NCBI GenBank assembly: GCA_000611775.1
Contig: KK106984.1
Coordinates: 3,759,341-3,823,340 of the forward strand
Direction of reading: 5' to 3'
From: Umbilicaria muhlenbergii
Taxonomy: Eukaryota > Ascomycota > Lecanoromycetes > Umbilicariales > Umbilicariaceae
Length of the DNA: 64,000 nucleotides
The notes beneath the pieces were generated by a model. That model saw only the letters and a program-made list of their open reading frames with translations. It did not search any database and had not been told where the DNA came from. Below, in pieces: positions 42,778-53,393 of the stretch (the stretch's first letter is position 1; each line of letters opens with the position of its first letter). A program made the position numbers and the translations under genes.

Positions 42778-45700
42778 CTACCCCTTCCCAATACTACTCC
42801 CCAACCCACTCCACCGACTTCCCCCCCACCTCCCTCCCAAACTCCCACTCCTCTCACTCACCCAATCCGGCCACTTCGCCCCCTTCCAACTCATCCTCAC
42901 CCTGCCCTCGGCAACCGCATGCACGACATTCAAGACCCCAAACGCACTACTACCCAGCGCCCTGAAAAGCGCCACGGCCGCCACGCTCCACAGGATGAAT
43001 TTGAGGTAGAAGTTATCCGAGATGTGCTTGCTGTTGTACGCTTCGGACACGGCCATGGCCAGCACGGCATTCGCGACCATCCACGCCACGACCATGTACG
43101 TGCGCACGGCGCGGTAGTAGTCTTCCTGCTGCTGGTGCTCCGAGACGCCGTCCTTGGGCACCTCGAGGCGGTCCCGCAGGTTCCGCAAGGCTTCGTCGTA
43201 GCCGCTATCGATATCCAATTGCTCGCTCGGCATTTCCAACTCGACGACTTTGTCGCCTTTGCCCCGCGCGGCGCCGAGGTCGGTGTGGATGACGTTGTCG
43301 CCTTTGGTGCCCCAGGTGACGTCATGGGTGTTGCAGAAGGCGTAGACTTGGAGGGTGCAGATGTAGCTAGGGAGGAGGGCGAAGTATTGGGCCGAGGAGG
43401 TGAACATGTGCCAGGGGTCGAGGTAGAGGAAGGACATGAGGAAGTAGAGGCCGACGGTGGAGGCGGTGGAGACGATCAGGTTCGTGAAGATGTTGTTGCC
43501 TAGCTGGAAGGAGGTGCTCGGGTTGCGGAGTTGGGAGATGACGATGTAGAGGGCTGCGAAGGTGGTGTAGGCCATGATTATCGAGTAGACGATCATGCTG
43601 GACATGAACATGCGTTTGGCGCTGGAGGAGCGGAGTTAGCATTGTCTCGGGGTTGCAGGAGACCGGGTGGGGGTGGACATACCCTTGCGGACGGTTGCCC
43701 ATGGAAAGAATGAATTGTGTGCAGATTAATAGGACACAGGCGAAGCGGAGGATCACGAATATGTAGAGACCGACGTTATGGCCAAAGGGATCTAGCTGGG
43801 GGTCTGAAAGGGAGCCGGCGATGAAATAAAAGGTGAGATAGAAGTTTGCCTGGTGGAATCAGCTCGTGCAGGCTCAAAACAAGAGGGCAGACATACCAGA
43901 GAGAAGTATGTAAAGAGCAAGTTAACGAACTGATACACGAACTCAATGTGAAGTAGGACTTTCCGAGCGATCGTGTGATCTGTGGTCCATATTTGCTTGA
44001 AGTGGATGAGAGAATATACGGCGGCGAAGAAGGCACCGTTCAGCCATCTTCGTCGTTGTGAGATGAATTCTGGTACAGCATCTACTGCTTGTCAGTTCCC
44101 GCTTCTAACAAGAAGAATCGGATTTGCTCACCAGGTACATCCGTCTCCCCGGTTGCACTCTTTACATACTTCAGCACCCATCGTTCGTCCCTCTTAGCTA
44201 CCAGCTCCCAGCAGAGAATACGATCTTCGGCCAAGTACATGTTAGCGGTGAAAACATCGGCATCCTGGCCATGTAAGGTTTCTCCCTTGAAGTACTGGCT
44301 TAGTGGTCCGTGACCAGTAGCATCGTTCTGTAATGCGTAATATCGGTAGGCACTCAAGGCTCCCGGCAACACAGTGATATACCCAAAGACGGACTCGAGA
44401 GGCTTATCCAAGATGTTTGACATCTTATATTCGAAGTTTTGTGACGCAACCAGTGGATTTAGTAGTCCGAGCCAACCTTTTCCTTTGCCTGCTATGATCT
44501 CTCCACAAGCGCCTGCGACGTTTGAATCGGTGTCGAAGGCCTTCCATAGATGGTACAACGAGTTCGATCCCGGTTTTGTGCCAACATCGAGTAGGATGCA
44601 GACGTTCGGGCTCAGAGCTTTGCCAAAAGCATTGAAGAACCACCGATGGGAATTCAGCTTCTTTGCGTTCTTCTCTTTTAGACAAAAGATCATTTGGCAA
44701 GGTACAATGCCTTTCTCAGCCCCTTTGAACTTAAGGTCTGCATCCAAAGACACCTGGGTTGTGTATTCGTAAACATGCGCAGTGACTTCTCGTTGATTGA
44801 CCAAATTCTTCGCAATGCCGTCTTGATACACTCCCATCGCAGCCAAAGCATCCAGCGTTCGTGGATGAACCTTTCGCCGCCCGTCTGAGACTATGCACAC
44901 AACAATCTTCTGCCATCCGTCCTTGCCCCAGGTCCTCGACTTGGATCGAGAGCAGAAATGGGCAATATTGCGCATGACACCGTGCATCGTGCGGGTGAAG
45001 TCGATTTCGTTCTCGTTGTACATAGTCACACAGATGAAGAGTTCTGTTTCTCTCATTGTAGTTCCAATATTCTGACGCAACTTGTACCCTCTCTCAACAA
45101 ACTCGTCCGGGTCACAAGTGACCGCAGTATATCGCATATGTGTGAACTCAATCTCGTCTCTTCTGGGTAAGAAGCTGTATAGTATTGTAGGAATCTTACA
45201 CTCCAGGATAAGCTCCCCATTGATGAGTCGGACTTCCTTCTTAGCCATTTGCGCCTGTCGTGCTCCACGTCGCCTCTCTTGTCGGCCAGCAGGCGCCGGC
45301 CCATAATGATCATAATCCTCCTTTGATTGGTATTCATCGGTAAACGTCGATTCGGATTGGAAGGATTCTTGCGTGCTGAGCGATGGACGATCTTCAGTCG
45401 TAGGAGCGAAGACATCGTCGCCGTCAATTGGAATTGCGGTATCATCCGCAAAGTCTTTCGTTGCTGTCGTCCCAACTTGAGAACCTGCAAACAGTGGTGC
45501 AGGAGGCAATGGCCGCTTGGGACTCCCGCCATATCTCGAAGACGGTGTTCCCGGTCGTGGGCTACCGTTTATATCCGCAGGCTCGTAAGGTATAGTTGAA
45601 GGAGGAGGCCTAGAGGATTGGGAGGAGGTGCGTGATGGCGTCCACGATCTGATGGGCGATGCTCGACCAGGAGAATATGAAGGTGCATCTGTTGCAGGCG

Positions 45701-46190
45701 GAGGGATGATAGGAGCGCTGTCTAGGATTGACGGCGAGTACGACCGCGGAAGTGAAGAAGTGGAGGGATGGTAGGATCGTCGGGGAGAAATGGGTCTAGT
45801 TTTTTCTGCTTGTGAGCTTTGATGCTTGAAAGTAACTCGAACAGTAGCATGACGCTGGGGCTTGGGGCTCAGTTGGGCAGATGAGGACCACAGAGAGGAT
45901 GCAGTGTCGGCTTCTTCCTGATTCAATGGGGCCATGCCTGCTGAATCGCAGGAATCATTTGCCTTCAGCTGCACCCTCACAGCTTTCCGTTTGGGGCTAA
46001 GGTGTACGACAGCGGGCCTTGTAGGGGAAACGTACGGGCGGTGACCGGGATCGTCCATTGAAGTCAACAGGCGCATGGTAGAGCCATTGTTTGGCTGGCT
46101 TGTGGGTGTGTCTTCGTTGGGGACGTCAAAATACGACGGAGGGCCACCAGCGTACTGTGAGCTATTGGACGGTGTCGAAGGCCGGGCCAT
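42778..46190 (-). CDS. CHS: Chitin synthase, division 1 (class I/II type)
   Basis: Polymerises UDP-GlcNAc into chitin and extrudes it across the plasma membrane. Exons 44132-46190, 43897-44081, 43683-43849, 42778-43621; introns 50, 47 and 61 nt; 3255 nt, 1084 aa. The N-terminal 300 residues are disordered and Ser/Pro-rich. The catalytic part has [96 protein letters not shown] and the product-binding [16 protein letters not shown], which the first intron precedes. Seven or so membrane segments follow, including [20 protein letters not shown] and [20 protein letters not shown]. The C-terminal 30 residues are Gly/Ser/Trp-rich. I cannot separate class I from class II by eye. Confidence 0.95.
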
Positions 46191-46875
46191 CTTGAAAGAA
46201 CGCGCTGCTCGGCGGGGCCAAGATGGATGTTGACAGTTGCCGATTTACCAAGCCATAAAACTTCTAACGGGGAGCTTTTCGAATGACGTCTTTGTAGGCC
46301 ACCCTTTGATCTTTGCTCAATGTCTAAGACACTCCGGTACTCTGGAATGTGTAAAAAGGCTCTTGGATGGAACTGTAAACGGTTAAGGTGAAGCGGTGTT
46401 TAAGTTGCAGCCAACCGTGTGGTGTTGCGCCGGATTGCGGTCGTAAGGCTTAGACCGCCAAGGCCGTTGCATGGGGCAACAGCCGGGCACTAGTCGGCTA
46501 GTCTAGCCGTATTGGAGGACACCACGTGCTTTTTGGAGATGATCGTCGAACGCAGCGCAAGTGCTGCGGAGTGCGTATGAGGAGTCCCTCAGTCTTTGCA
46601 GATGGGCGTCGGCTGCTTCAAAACCATTCCATTGAGAGTTTAACGACAACAGCAGCTATCAACATGCGAAATTGGATCCGCAACTGGACAACAACAACGA
46701 CAACTGTCGACCGTAAAATGAGATGCCATTAAACATACACAGCAACGCTGGGCAGAAAGGGTATCGATACAGAATGAAAGATACAGGCAAGCATATCATT
46801 TACGCCTGGGAATTTTCGCACCTAGACTATCCCGTCATGAACGTCCTCGCAACTACCCCTGAAGAAACCGGCCTC
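46191..46875. other. Intergenic, 685 bp
   Basis: Chitin synthase promoter plus 3' UTR of the DUF1774 gene. A GGCACTAGTCGGCTAGTCTAGCC run near 46485-46507 contains overlapping short palindromes. No gene seen. Confidence 0.6.
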
Positions 46876-47934
46876 TCATGCCTCGTCATTCAACAACGGC
46901 TGCCTTTCATGGTCTTCGCTCACCACACCGTCGCTACTGAAGGTAAGCTCCTTACCGAAGTAGGGTGGCACAACAAGAGCAAGAGTGAAGGTGAATAGAA
47001 CCCCCATAATGACGAATGCGAAAATCCACTGGAAGGCGACTGTCTTGATGAAGAACTGGTGAACTGCTAGAGCTATAGCAGAGTGTCAGCAGACAACTAT
47101 GACTTAAGGGTAGACTCCGCAACTACGTACAAGCAGTAAGTATGCTCATGTTCAACCCCATGGTGTAGTCCTTAAACGCGGCCATGAAGAACATGCCATA
47201 CAACAAGAAAGACCAGATGAATACATTGGCGACGATCCGTGCAGGCAAGCTGTGTGCGCCCACCATTGCAGCTCCGCACCAGAACAGCGCGACGAAGTTC
47301 CAGGCCAGTGGTCCCGAAACCACGGGTATGTGGACAAGGTTAGGAGTGGCTGGGTGACGGAAGTAGACAGAGGTCAGGTTGAAGAAGTTGAGCACAAGCA
47401 TGAGCTCGGCGGGCCAGAGGTGGGAGCGGACCCAGAGAAGAAGAAAGGCCGACTGAAGAACATTGTTGACAATGAAATGGCTTCCGACGTTGGCAGCAGC
47501 ATTAACCCACTCGGCGTTGTTAGAAAAGAGATGCCAGACGTAGCCGACTTGGAGAATTAGAAGCGCAATCCTACACGGTCACAATTAGCTGTGGCTATTC
47601 CCGTTGTACTATGATATCGTAGCTTGACGCACCAATAGACATCGGTAATGAAGGGGTTCAAGGAGAATGGAGTGCGGTGATGCCTGTTCTGGCCCCAAAT
47701 GGTGTGGTTGTGGCTCTTCTTCCCGTCACTGGGAGCATCGAAGCTGTAAGTGACGCTGAGGACAACGACGAGGAGCCAGGAGAGTATCGTCAAGGTCTTG
47801 TATACGATAAGAGAGCGGCTATCATGCGACTCACGCTTTGCGAACGGGTTCACTGATCGCAGGAGTCTCGTTAGCTAAGGGGAGCCCGTAGTAATTTGGC
47901 TCTTCCTGGACTTACGAGCGTGCACTCTCTCCAT
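46876..47934 (-). CDS. DUF1774-family multi-pass membrane protein
   Basis: Fungal membrane protein of unknown function (DUF1774 type). Exons 47916-47934, 47633-47852, 47131-47570, 46876-47072; introns 63, 62 and 58 nt; 876 nt, 291 aa. The final acceptor is ambiguous by 6 nt (47072 or 47066); both keep frame. The start MERVHALNPFAKRES uses a 19-nt first exon. About six membrane segments: TLTILSWLLVVVLSVTYSF, IALLILQVGYVWHLF, FIVNNVLQSAFLLLWV, LVLNFFNLTSVYF, AWNFVALFWCGAAMV and IFAFVIMGVLFTFTLALVVP. The conserved TIWGQNRHHRTPFSLN and HIPVVSGPLAWNFVALFW are the features I recall for the family. C-terminal tail is acidic and short. Confidence 0.88.
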
Positions 47935-48463
47935 TGTCGCCTTGCGAATGCTCACTTCCCTTGCTCAAGTGCTGGTCCGGCGATGTTCCAAGCTTGGGGT
48001 TTCTCAATAAGAATGGGCGGTTTAGTTGTCGAGCTCACTGCCGCCTAACTAGACTGGTTTCACAGATCAAGTGAGGAACAAGCGCTACGTCTGATGTGTA
48101 CTTTAGAGGCAGATATAGTAAGGAAAGCCAGCGTTCAGGAATCAGGAGGCTGGTTTGAGGAATTCTGCAGAGAAAGTAGGCACTGAGATGTTAAAGAAGC
48201 ATTCGCTCCTACCCCACAATTTACCGGAGAAAGCCCCGCCATGCGATTCATCTTCGTCACGCGCAACAGTTCTCAAATGGCATAAATTCCAACTACTCCT
48301 ATCCTATTTGAGGAACTTGGCCCCTGGCGAGATTGTACGACATAGATAAGGGATTCATTGGCATATCATGACACCAGGAATCACAGTCAGGGCACGAGGG
48401 ATCATTTGATTAGGGGTGAGATATTATGATATCATTCCTCCCTCGATCTAATGAGAAAAGGAC
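47935..48463. other. Intergenic, 529 bp
   Basis: DUF1774 promoter and LAP1 3' UTR. Has AATGATATCATTCC/ATATTATGATATCATTC type palindromic AT-rich DNA near 48421-48436. No gene seen. Confidence 0.6.
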
Positions 48464-49787
48464 TTAATCAAACTTGGCAAGAGCGAGCTCATAGACCAGG
48501 CCTAGGGTCAGCTTTGCGTGTTGTAGCATATGGTCGAAGCTCAAGTATTCAATCTTGTCCTCAGTCGTATGGATCTTGTTGTCTGAGTACTTGAAGTCGG
48601 ACTCGATAACGAAGGCCGAAGGATAACCAGCTTTTGATGCCGAAGCATGGTCAGAGCTATTTTAATATCAGCCCACATACTCAATACGTTATCACTAACG
48701 GCCAGCTCACCAAGCATAACCGCATTTCGTCAAGACGTATGGAATGCTACAGTACTGGTTGTTGTCAGTCAGGTGCAATGAGCAAGGATGAGGTGGACGT
48801 ACCTCCGTCACCACCTCCTTAATGAACTCTGTCAAAGCTGGATCCACAAAGTCGGTGATTACGCCGACACTCTCCGGCTCCCCGTTGTCCAGAGTCTTCT
48901 GAACGTAGCCCGTCATGTCCTGCTGGAGCATCGCTTTTACATCCCTGCCTTCCTTCTCGTATGCGGAGAAAATAGCTTGGCTACCCAGCAAGCCTCCTTC
49001 CTCTGCGGAGTACCAGTGGAATTCCACAGTGTTTTGCGCAGTGCCGTTGACAATGTCTGGTGATTGGAGCAGGACTCTCAGCGCCTCGAGAATAGTCACC
49101 GTGCCACTCCCATCGTCATCGGCACCGGGCGCTGCAAGTAATGATGGCAGAAACAGGTTGATGCTGTCCTGATGGGCCCCGATTACCACTGTCTTTTCGC
49201 TTTTCCCAGGAATTGTGGCAATAACGCTGTTCTGGCCCCAGGGATGTGGGAATACTTTGACATCTGCACCATACTTGTGTGCCCCTGACTCGTAGATTGT
49301 CTCGTTCACCCTACCATATAGCCAAGCCGAGGACTCGGCGCCTGAAGTTGACTTGTAGTAACGAGTGTGGAAAGACGTGAATGTCTCCAGGTTGTTGCGC
49401 ATGTTCTTCTTCGAAAGCTTTTTCATCAGAGGTGCCAGGCTTTCCTGGTAGGCGGGCTTTTTGGGAAACTGGACGGTCTTCTTGGCTGTGGCTCTGGAAA
49501 GTCTGAGAGCGCCAAGAGAGGGAGTCTCGGTGATGTCCATGAAATTGAGGCCCTCCTGATTACGGTGTCAGCATGCTGAATGAATACAGTACGTAGAGGA
49601 CAGTGCATACTCTTCTGAGCGCCCACTTTTCATCTTCGGTCACCCATCTTGTCTCGCCTGGTGACAGCTCGATAAGATACTTCTCAATGTCCGGAGCTAC
49701 TCCGAGAGCTGCTTGGTCTGGACGAGCGATAGGCAGCGCTGTCGCAGTTGCCGCGAGCGACACTGCCAAAAGCGAGACGCACTTCAT
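48464..49787 (-). CDS. LAP1: Secreted leucine aminopeptidase, M28 family
   Basis: Extracellular zinc aminopeptidase (M28E, Lap1 type) that removes N-terminal residues, preferably Leu, from peptides. Exons 49611-49787, 48803-49555, 48711-48754, 48464-48656; introns 55, 48 and 54 nt; 1167 nt, 388 aa, the normal length of fungal Lap1. Signal peptide [17 protein letters not shown], then a propeptide with the NFMDIT motif. Zinc ligands and catalytic residues sit in [48 protein letters not shown] and, after the last join, [30 protein letters not shown] supplies the disulfide cysteines. Ends with the usual [15 protein letters not shown]. The 44-nt third exon is the shortest. Confidence 0.95.
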
Positions 49788-50390
49788 GCTATGCAGAATA
49801 ACAGATAACAAAATGGTATATCTAAGTGTCGAGTCGTTCCTAGCCGTGACCACTGAGCTTTGGAAAGAGAACGGAAGCTGTCCGCTGAGAGCGTCATCGC
49901 TGCCGCCTGCCACCTCGGGAACAGCTAGGGCCGCCAAGCGAAGCGAATAGGCCAGCAGCCAGTACAGTCCTGGTATCAAAAGACCATCTTTGTGGCATTG
50001 CTGGTGTCATTAACACGAGGCAGTCATGAGTAGACGGTACATGCTCAAGCTTCGAGCCCATGATGCGCATTTACCCTCCATAGCCACGTTCAAGTTGCAT
50101 AGCGTTTCCTTGGCCTGGTAGTCATAGCCCGAGAAGCGTGAGGAAAACAGCGCTTCTGATTGGCCACCATTGGCGGAAGTCCGAATGACTCGAACAAGAC
50201 CCCCATTCTCGAGACTCACTCAGTCATCCCCAGGGGCATAACAAAGACAAGCGCTGGTGACTATCATCGGGTCCCGGACTATACACTCAATAGATTTCTG
50301 GTCCTGTCTTTCGTCCGACATCGACCAGCAGTCACTTCTTCTCAAAACCTTTTATATGTTCCCACAGCTTCGAGTCCCGTAGACGCGACG
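49788..50390. promoter_or_regulatory. Divergent promoter region, LAP1/R3H-associated gene
   Basis: 603 bp between divergent start codons. Contains GATAA words near 49800 (aacagataacaaa) that could bind a GATA nitrogen regulator, which would suit a secreted peptidase; this is inference from a very short motif. Confidence 0.5.
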
Positions 50391-51533
50391 ATGGCTATCC
50401 ACCCCAGTTGCGAGGCTCCTGGTCAGACCAGCGCACCCTCTGCGCAGCCAATCGACATAGAAGCGTGGACTGAGCAAGCGACCGAAGCCCTTCACGCGAT
50501 TGCCATCTCATCGTCTGGTGGCGTCCGCGGCACTTCCGTGACTCTAGCCATCCCCCTCGATGAACACCCGGCATCGAAGCAATCCGATACACTGGGAGCA
50601 TCCCAGCGTGTGGGAGATGCTCTTCCTGTCTATCGTCCCCGCCGTGAGCCCTTGCGCCGCGATAGCCTCAAGCGTCGGGAGGCGCTCCTCAAAGGCAAAG
50701 AGGGTAGTCGCCGGCGTCAGAGATGGGAGAACGGTTCGTGTCTCCCACACATACTCGATTGACGCCGTGTAAGCGATACCTAGAGCCTGTGTATAGTATT
50801 GACGGGTTCATCTTGACACAGATCGTCTACTGAGCAATCCTTGGGCGCAACCCCCACTGCCAAGTGATTGGGAGGTGCATCCGACATACCCAAAGCATGC
50901 GGTTCCGTACTATCTTGCTCCGTTATGGGATGCCGATATGGCCGCCAGAAATGCGGCTCAGAAGAAGCGCACGGGTAAGGGTGTGCAAGCGGAAAAGGGA
51001 CCTGGTAGTGTACCCAAGGAACTCAGAGAGAAGCTGAAACGAGCGAAAGCTGCAAAAGGACTGCTGCAGGATCTGGAGGAGGAAGTACGGAACTTCGTCA
51101 AGAAATGGGAGGAAAAAGAGAAGGAACTAGAAGGGGAAGGGTTGCGCGGCGTTGATTCGGACGAAGAGGAAATTGTATTCGTTGGACGTAACGGGCAGAT
51201 GCATGACATGCCTGAATCACCAAAGTCGAAGAGGGATGCAGAAGAGGAAGAGGTCAGGAGAGACAAATTGGTGTTTCACAGCCTCGAGGATGATCATGGT
51301 GCAAGCTTTGGGCACGTGCTTCCCTCACCATCAGCTTGAATGCGTTGCTAACATGTTATAGACGCTGGCTTGTCCACTCGATAGCGTCCTACTATGGTCT
51401 ACGAACTTGGTCTGTGACCGTGGGCGATCCGGCGAGGCGAGAAGCCTATGTAGGCATCAAGCAGACAAAGGCGAGTGGGAGGCCTGCTGCTCTCTCTGGC
51501 GGACTGCCTCGTCCTCTATGGGGCCTGGTATGA
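50391..51533 (+). CDS. R3H-associated N-terminal domain protein
   Basis: Conserved fungal protein with the R3H-associated N-terminal domain, probably nucleic-acid related; no defined role. Exons 50391-50733, 50822-51311, 51362-51533; 1005 nt, 334 aa. Start is the ATG at 50391 (MAIHPSCEAPGQTS). Key block across the first junction: LKRREALLKGKEGSRRRQRW, then ENDRLLSNPWAQPPLPSDWE and HPTYPKHAVPYYLAPLWD. A Lys/Glu-rich coiled coil follows (ELREKLKRAKAAKGLLQDLE). The last exon is RWLVHSIASYYGLRTWSVTV and GDPARREAYVGI, ending LPRPLWGLV. No GT donor gives the phase needed for the second intron; the only fit is a GC donor at 51312 (GC-AG intron, 50 nt), which yields ASFGRWLVHS. Confidence 0.85.
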
Positions 51534-51880
51534 AAGGACTGGTGGCATTCTCTTTTGTTGTTTCATCCACTTTATCGATACAATACATACATATACACCT
51601 TGCTGAGAGACCAGGCACCGGGAATTCATTCAATTTCTACGAGATAGAATAGGCTCTAGAATGTACTTATCTCCACGTACAGGTTTAGCCATGATGACAG
51701 AGTAAACATGTATTAAATATCCGTTTCAATACGAAAGGGCTTCTCGTAAGAATATTGAATACTGTTAGAGGGGTCTGCGGAGAACTCCTATCGGTTCGCG
51801 CGTCTACCACTTTACGCGTCTCCCTCGACGCGATGGTCAACTTAGACCATCTCAACTCTATACAATTCGATGAAGTCATA
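51534..51880. other. Intergenic, 347 bp
   Basis: 3' UTR of the R3H-associated gene and promoter of thymidylate synthase. It contains an ACGCGT (MluI cell-cycle box core) at 51814-51819, the site bound by MBF to drive S-phase genes in yeasts. Confidence 0.55.
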
Positions 51881-52998
51881 ATGGCACCTTCTGTAATGCT
51901 TACAGAGTCTTCTGCTGCTCGAAATAACATATCGAAAAACGTTCACACGTTGAACAAGGAAACACCAGCCGATCCTAGCCACGAAGAAAATCAATACCTC
52001 AACCTCATCCAGAATATACTAAACAATGGCGAACACCGCCCTGACCGGTAGGTCTATGTCACATCCAAAAGATCCGCAATCTGCATCCTAATAGCTGTGA
52101 ACATACCAGAACAGGCACAGGCACGCTCTCTCTCTTTGCTCCCCAACCACTTCGCTTCTCCCTCTCTCGTCCATCCTCAGATCCATCAGAACCGCCAATA
52201 CCTGTTCTGCCACTCCTAACAACAAAGCGAGTCTTCCTCCGCGCCGTCATTGCCGAGCTACTTTGGTTCATCGCCGGCAGCACATCTTCCATCCCACTTT
52301 CAGAAGCCGGAATCAAGATCTGGGACGGCAATGGCTCGCGTGAGTTCCTCGACAGCGTCGGCCTTTCCCATCGAGACGTCGGCGACCTAGGTCCTGTCTA
52401 CGGTTTTCAATGGCGGCATTTCGGCGCAGAGTATGTGGATGCGAAGACTGATTATACTGGGCAAGGGGTCGATCAGCTGGCGGAGGTTATTGAAAAGCTC
52501 AAGAACAAGCCGTACGATCGGAGAATCATCCTCAGCGCTTGGAACCCGGCGGACTTAAAGAAGATGGCACTACCACCGTGTCACATGTTCGCACAGTTTT
52601 ATGTCTCATATCCACGGTCCTCTGCAACGGAAAGTTCCAATGGTATACAACCTGGTAGCAAACCTAAGGGCACCCTATCCTGTCAACTATACCAACGCTC
52701 TTGCGATATTGGTCTCGGCGTGCCCTTCAACATCGCCTCCTACGCTATCCTCACGCATATGCTCGCTCATGTTTGTGATCTTACGCCGGGGACGTTCATA
52801 CACACAATGGGAGACGCTCATGTGTACCTGGACCACGTGGATGCGTTGAAAGTACAACTAGAAAGAGAGCCAAGGGACTTCCCTGACCTGTTGATTAATC
52901 GTGAAAAGGGAGGGAGTATAGACGGATGGACGATGGGGGATTTCGTGGTGAAAGGCTACTCGCCGCACAAGGGTATTACGATGAAGATGAGCGTATAA
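51881..52998 (+). CDS. CDC21: Thymidylate synthase
   Basis: Methylates dUMP to dTMP using methylenetetrahydrofolate; essential for DNA synthesis. Exons 51881-52047 and 52110-52998, intron 62 nt; 1056 nt, 351 aa. Start at [11 protein letters not shown] (51881); an in-frame upstream ATG at 51836 is possible. Motifs: [69 protein letters not shown], the nucleophile Cys213 in [12 protein letters not shown], the phosphate-binding [20 protein letters not shown], and [13 protein letters not shown]. An insert of about 20 Ser/Gly/Pro-rich residues ([20 protein letters not shown]) lies between the catalytic strand and LSCQLYQRS, as in several other fungal enzymes. It is an ordinary full-length gene. Confidence 0.96.
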
Positions 52999-53393
52999 AC
53001 ATCCTTCAAGCAAAGCCGGCAAAGGTCTCAAAATTTCTGAACCGCTTTGGACCAAGCCGATTTAGCAGGTGTATTTGGTGTTCGAGGCTTGGCGTTGGGA
53101 ACGAAATAATGGTAGATAGGTCGCCGATCAGCGTTCATCGAACCCATTCGTCTCCTTTGCTCTTGGAGCGCCGGATGGAGAAAATGCAACCAAGTTGCAA
53201 ATACTACTTCTTCCATCACTGTTCGTTGATCACCATGGCTCAGCAACAGTGATATGGCTGAGGCTAAGGCTAAGGCTGCAATCTGCACAGCCCGCACAAG
53301 GCTGTTGACATGCTGGAACTCCGCCATCGTTAAATTTTTGGAACAACACATATAGCAGATAGGACCTGTAGGTCTGGTAGTATATGCCGCTAA
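52999..53393. other. Intergenic, 395 bp
   Basis: Thymidylate synthase 3' UTR and start region of the CorA-like gene. A short GGCTAAGGCTAAGGCT repeat occurs near 53257-53276. No gene seen. Confidence 0.6.
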
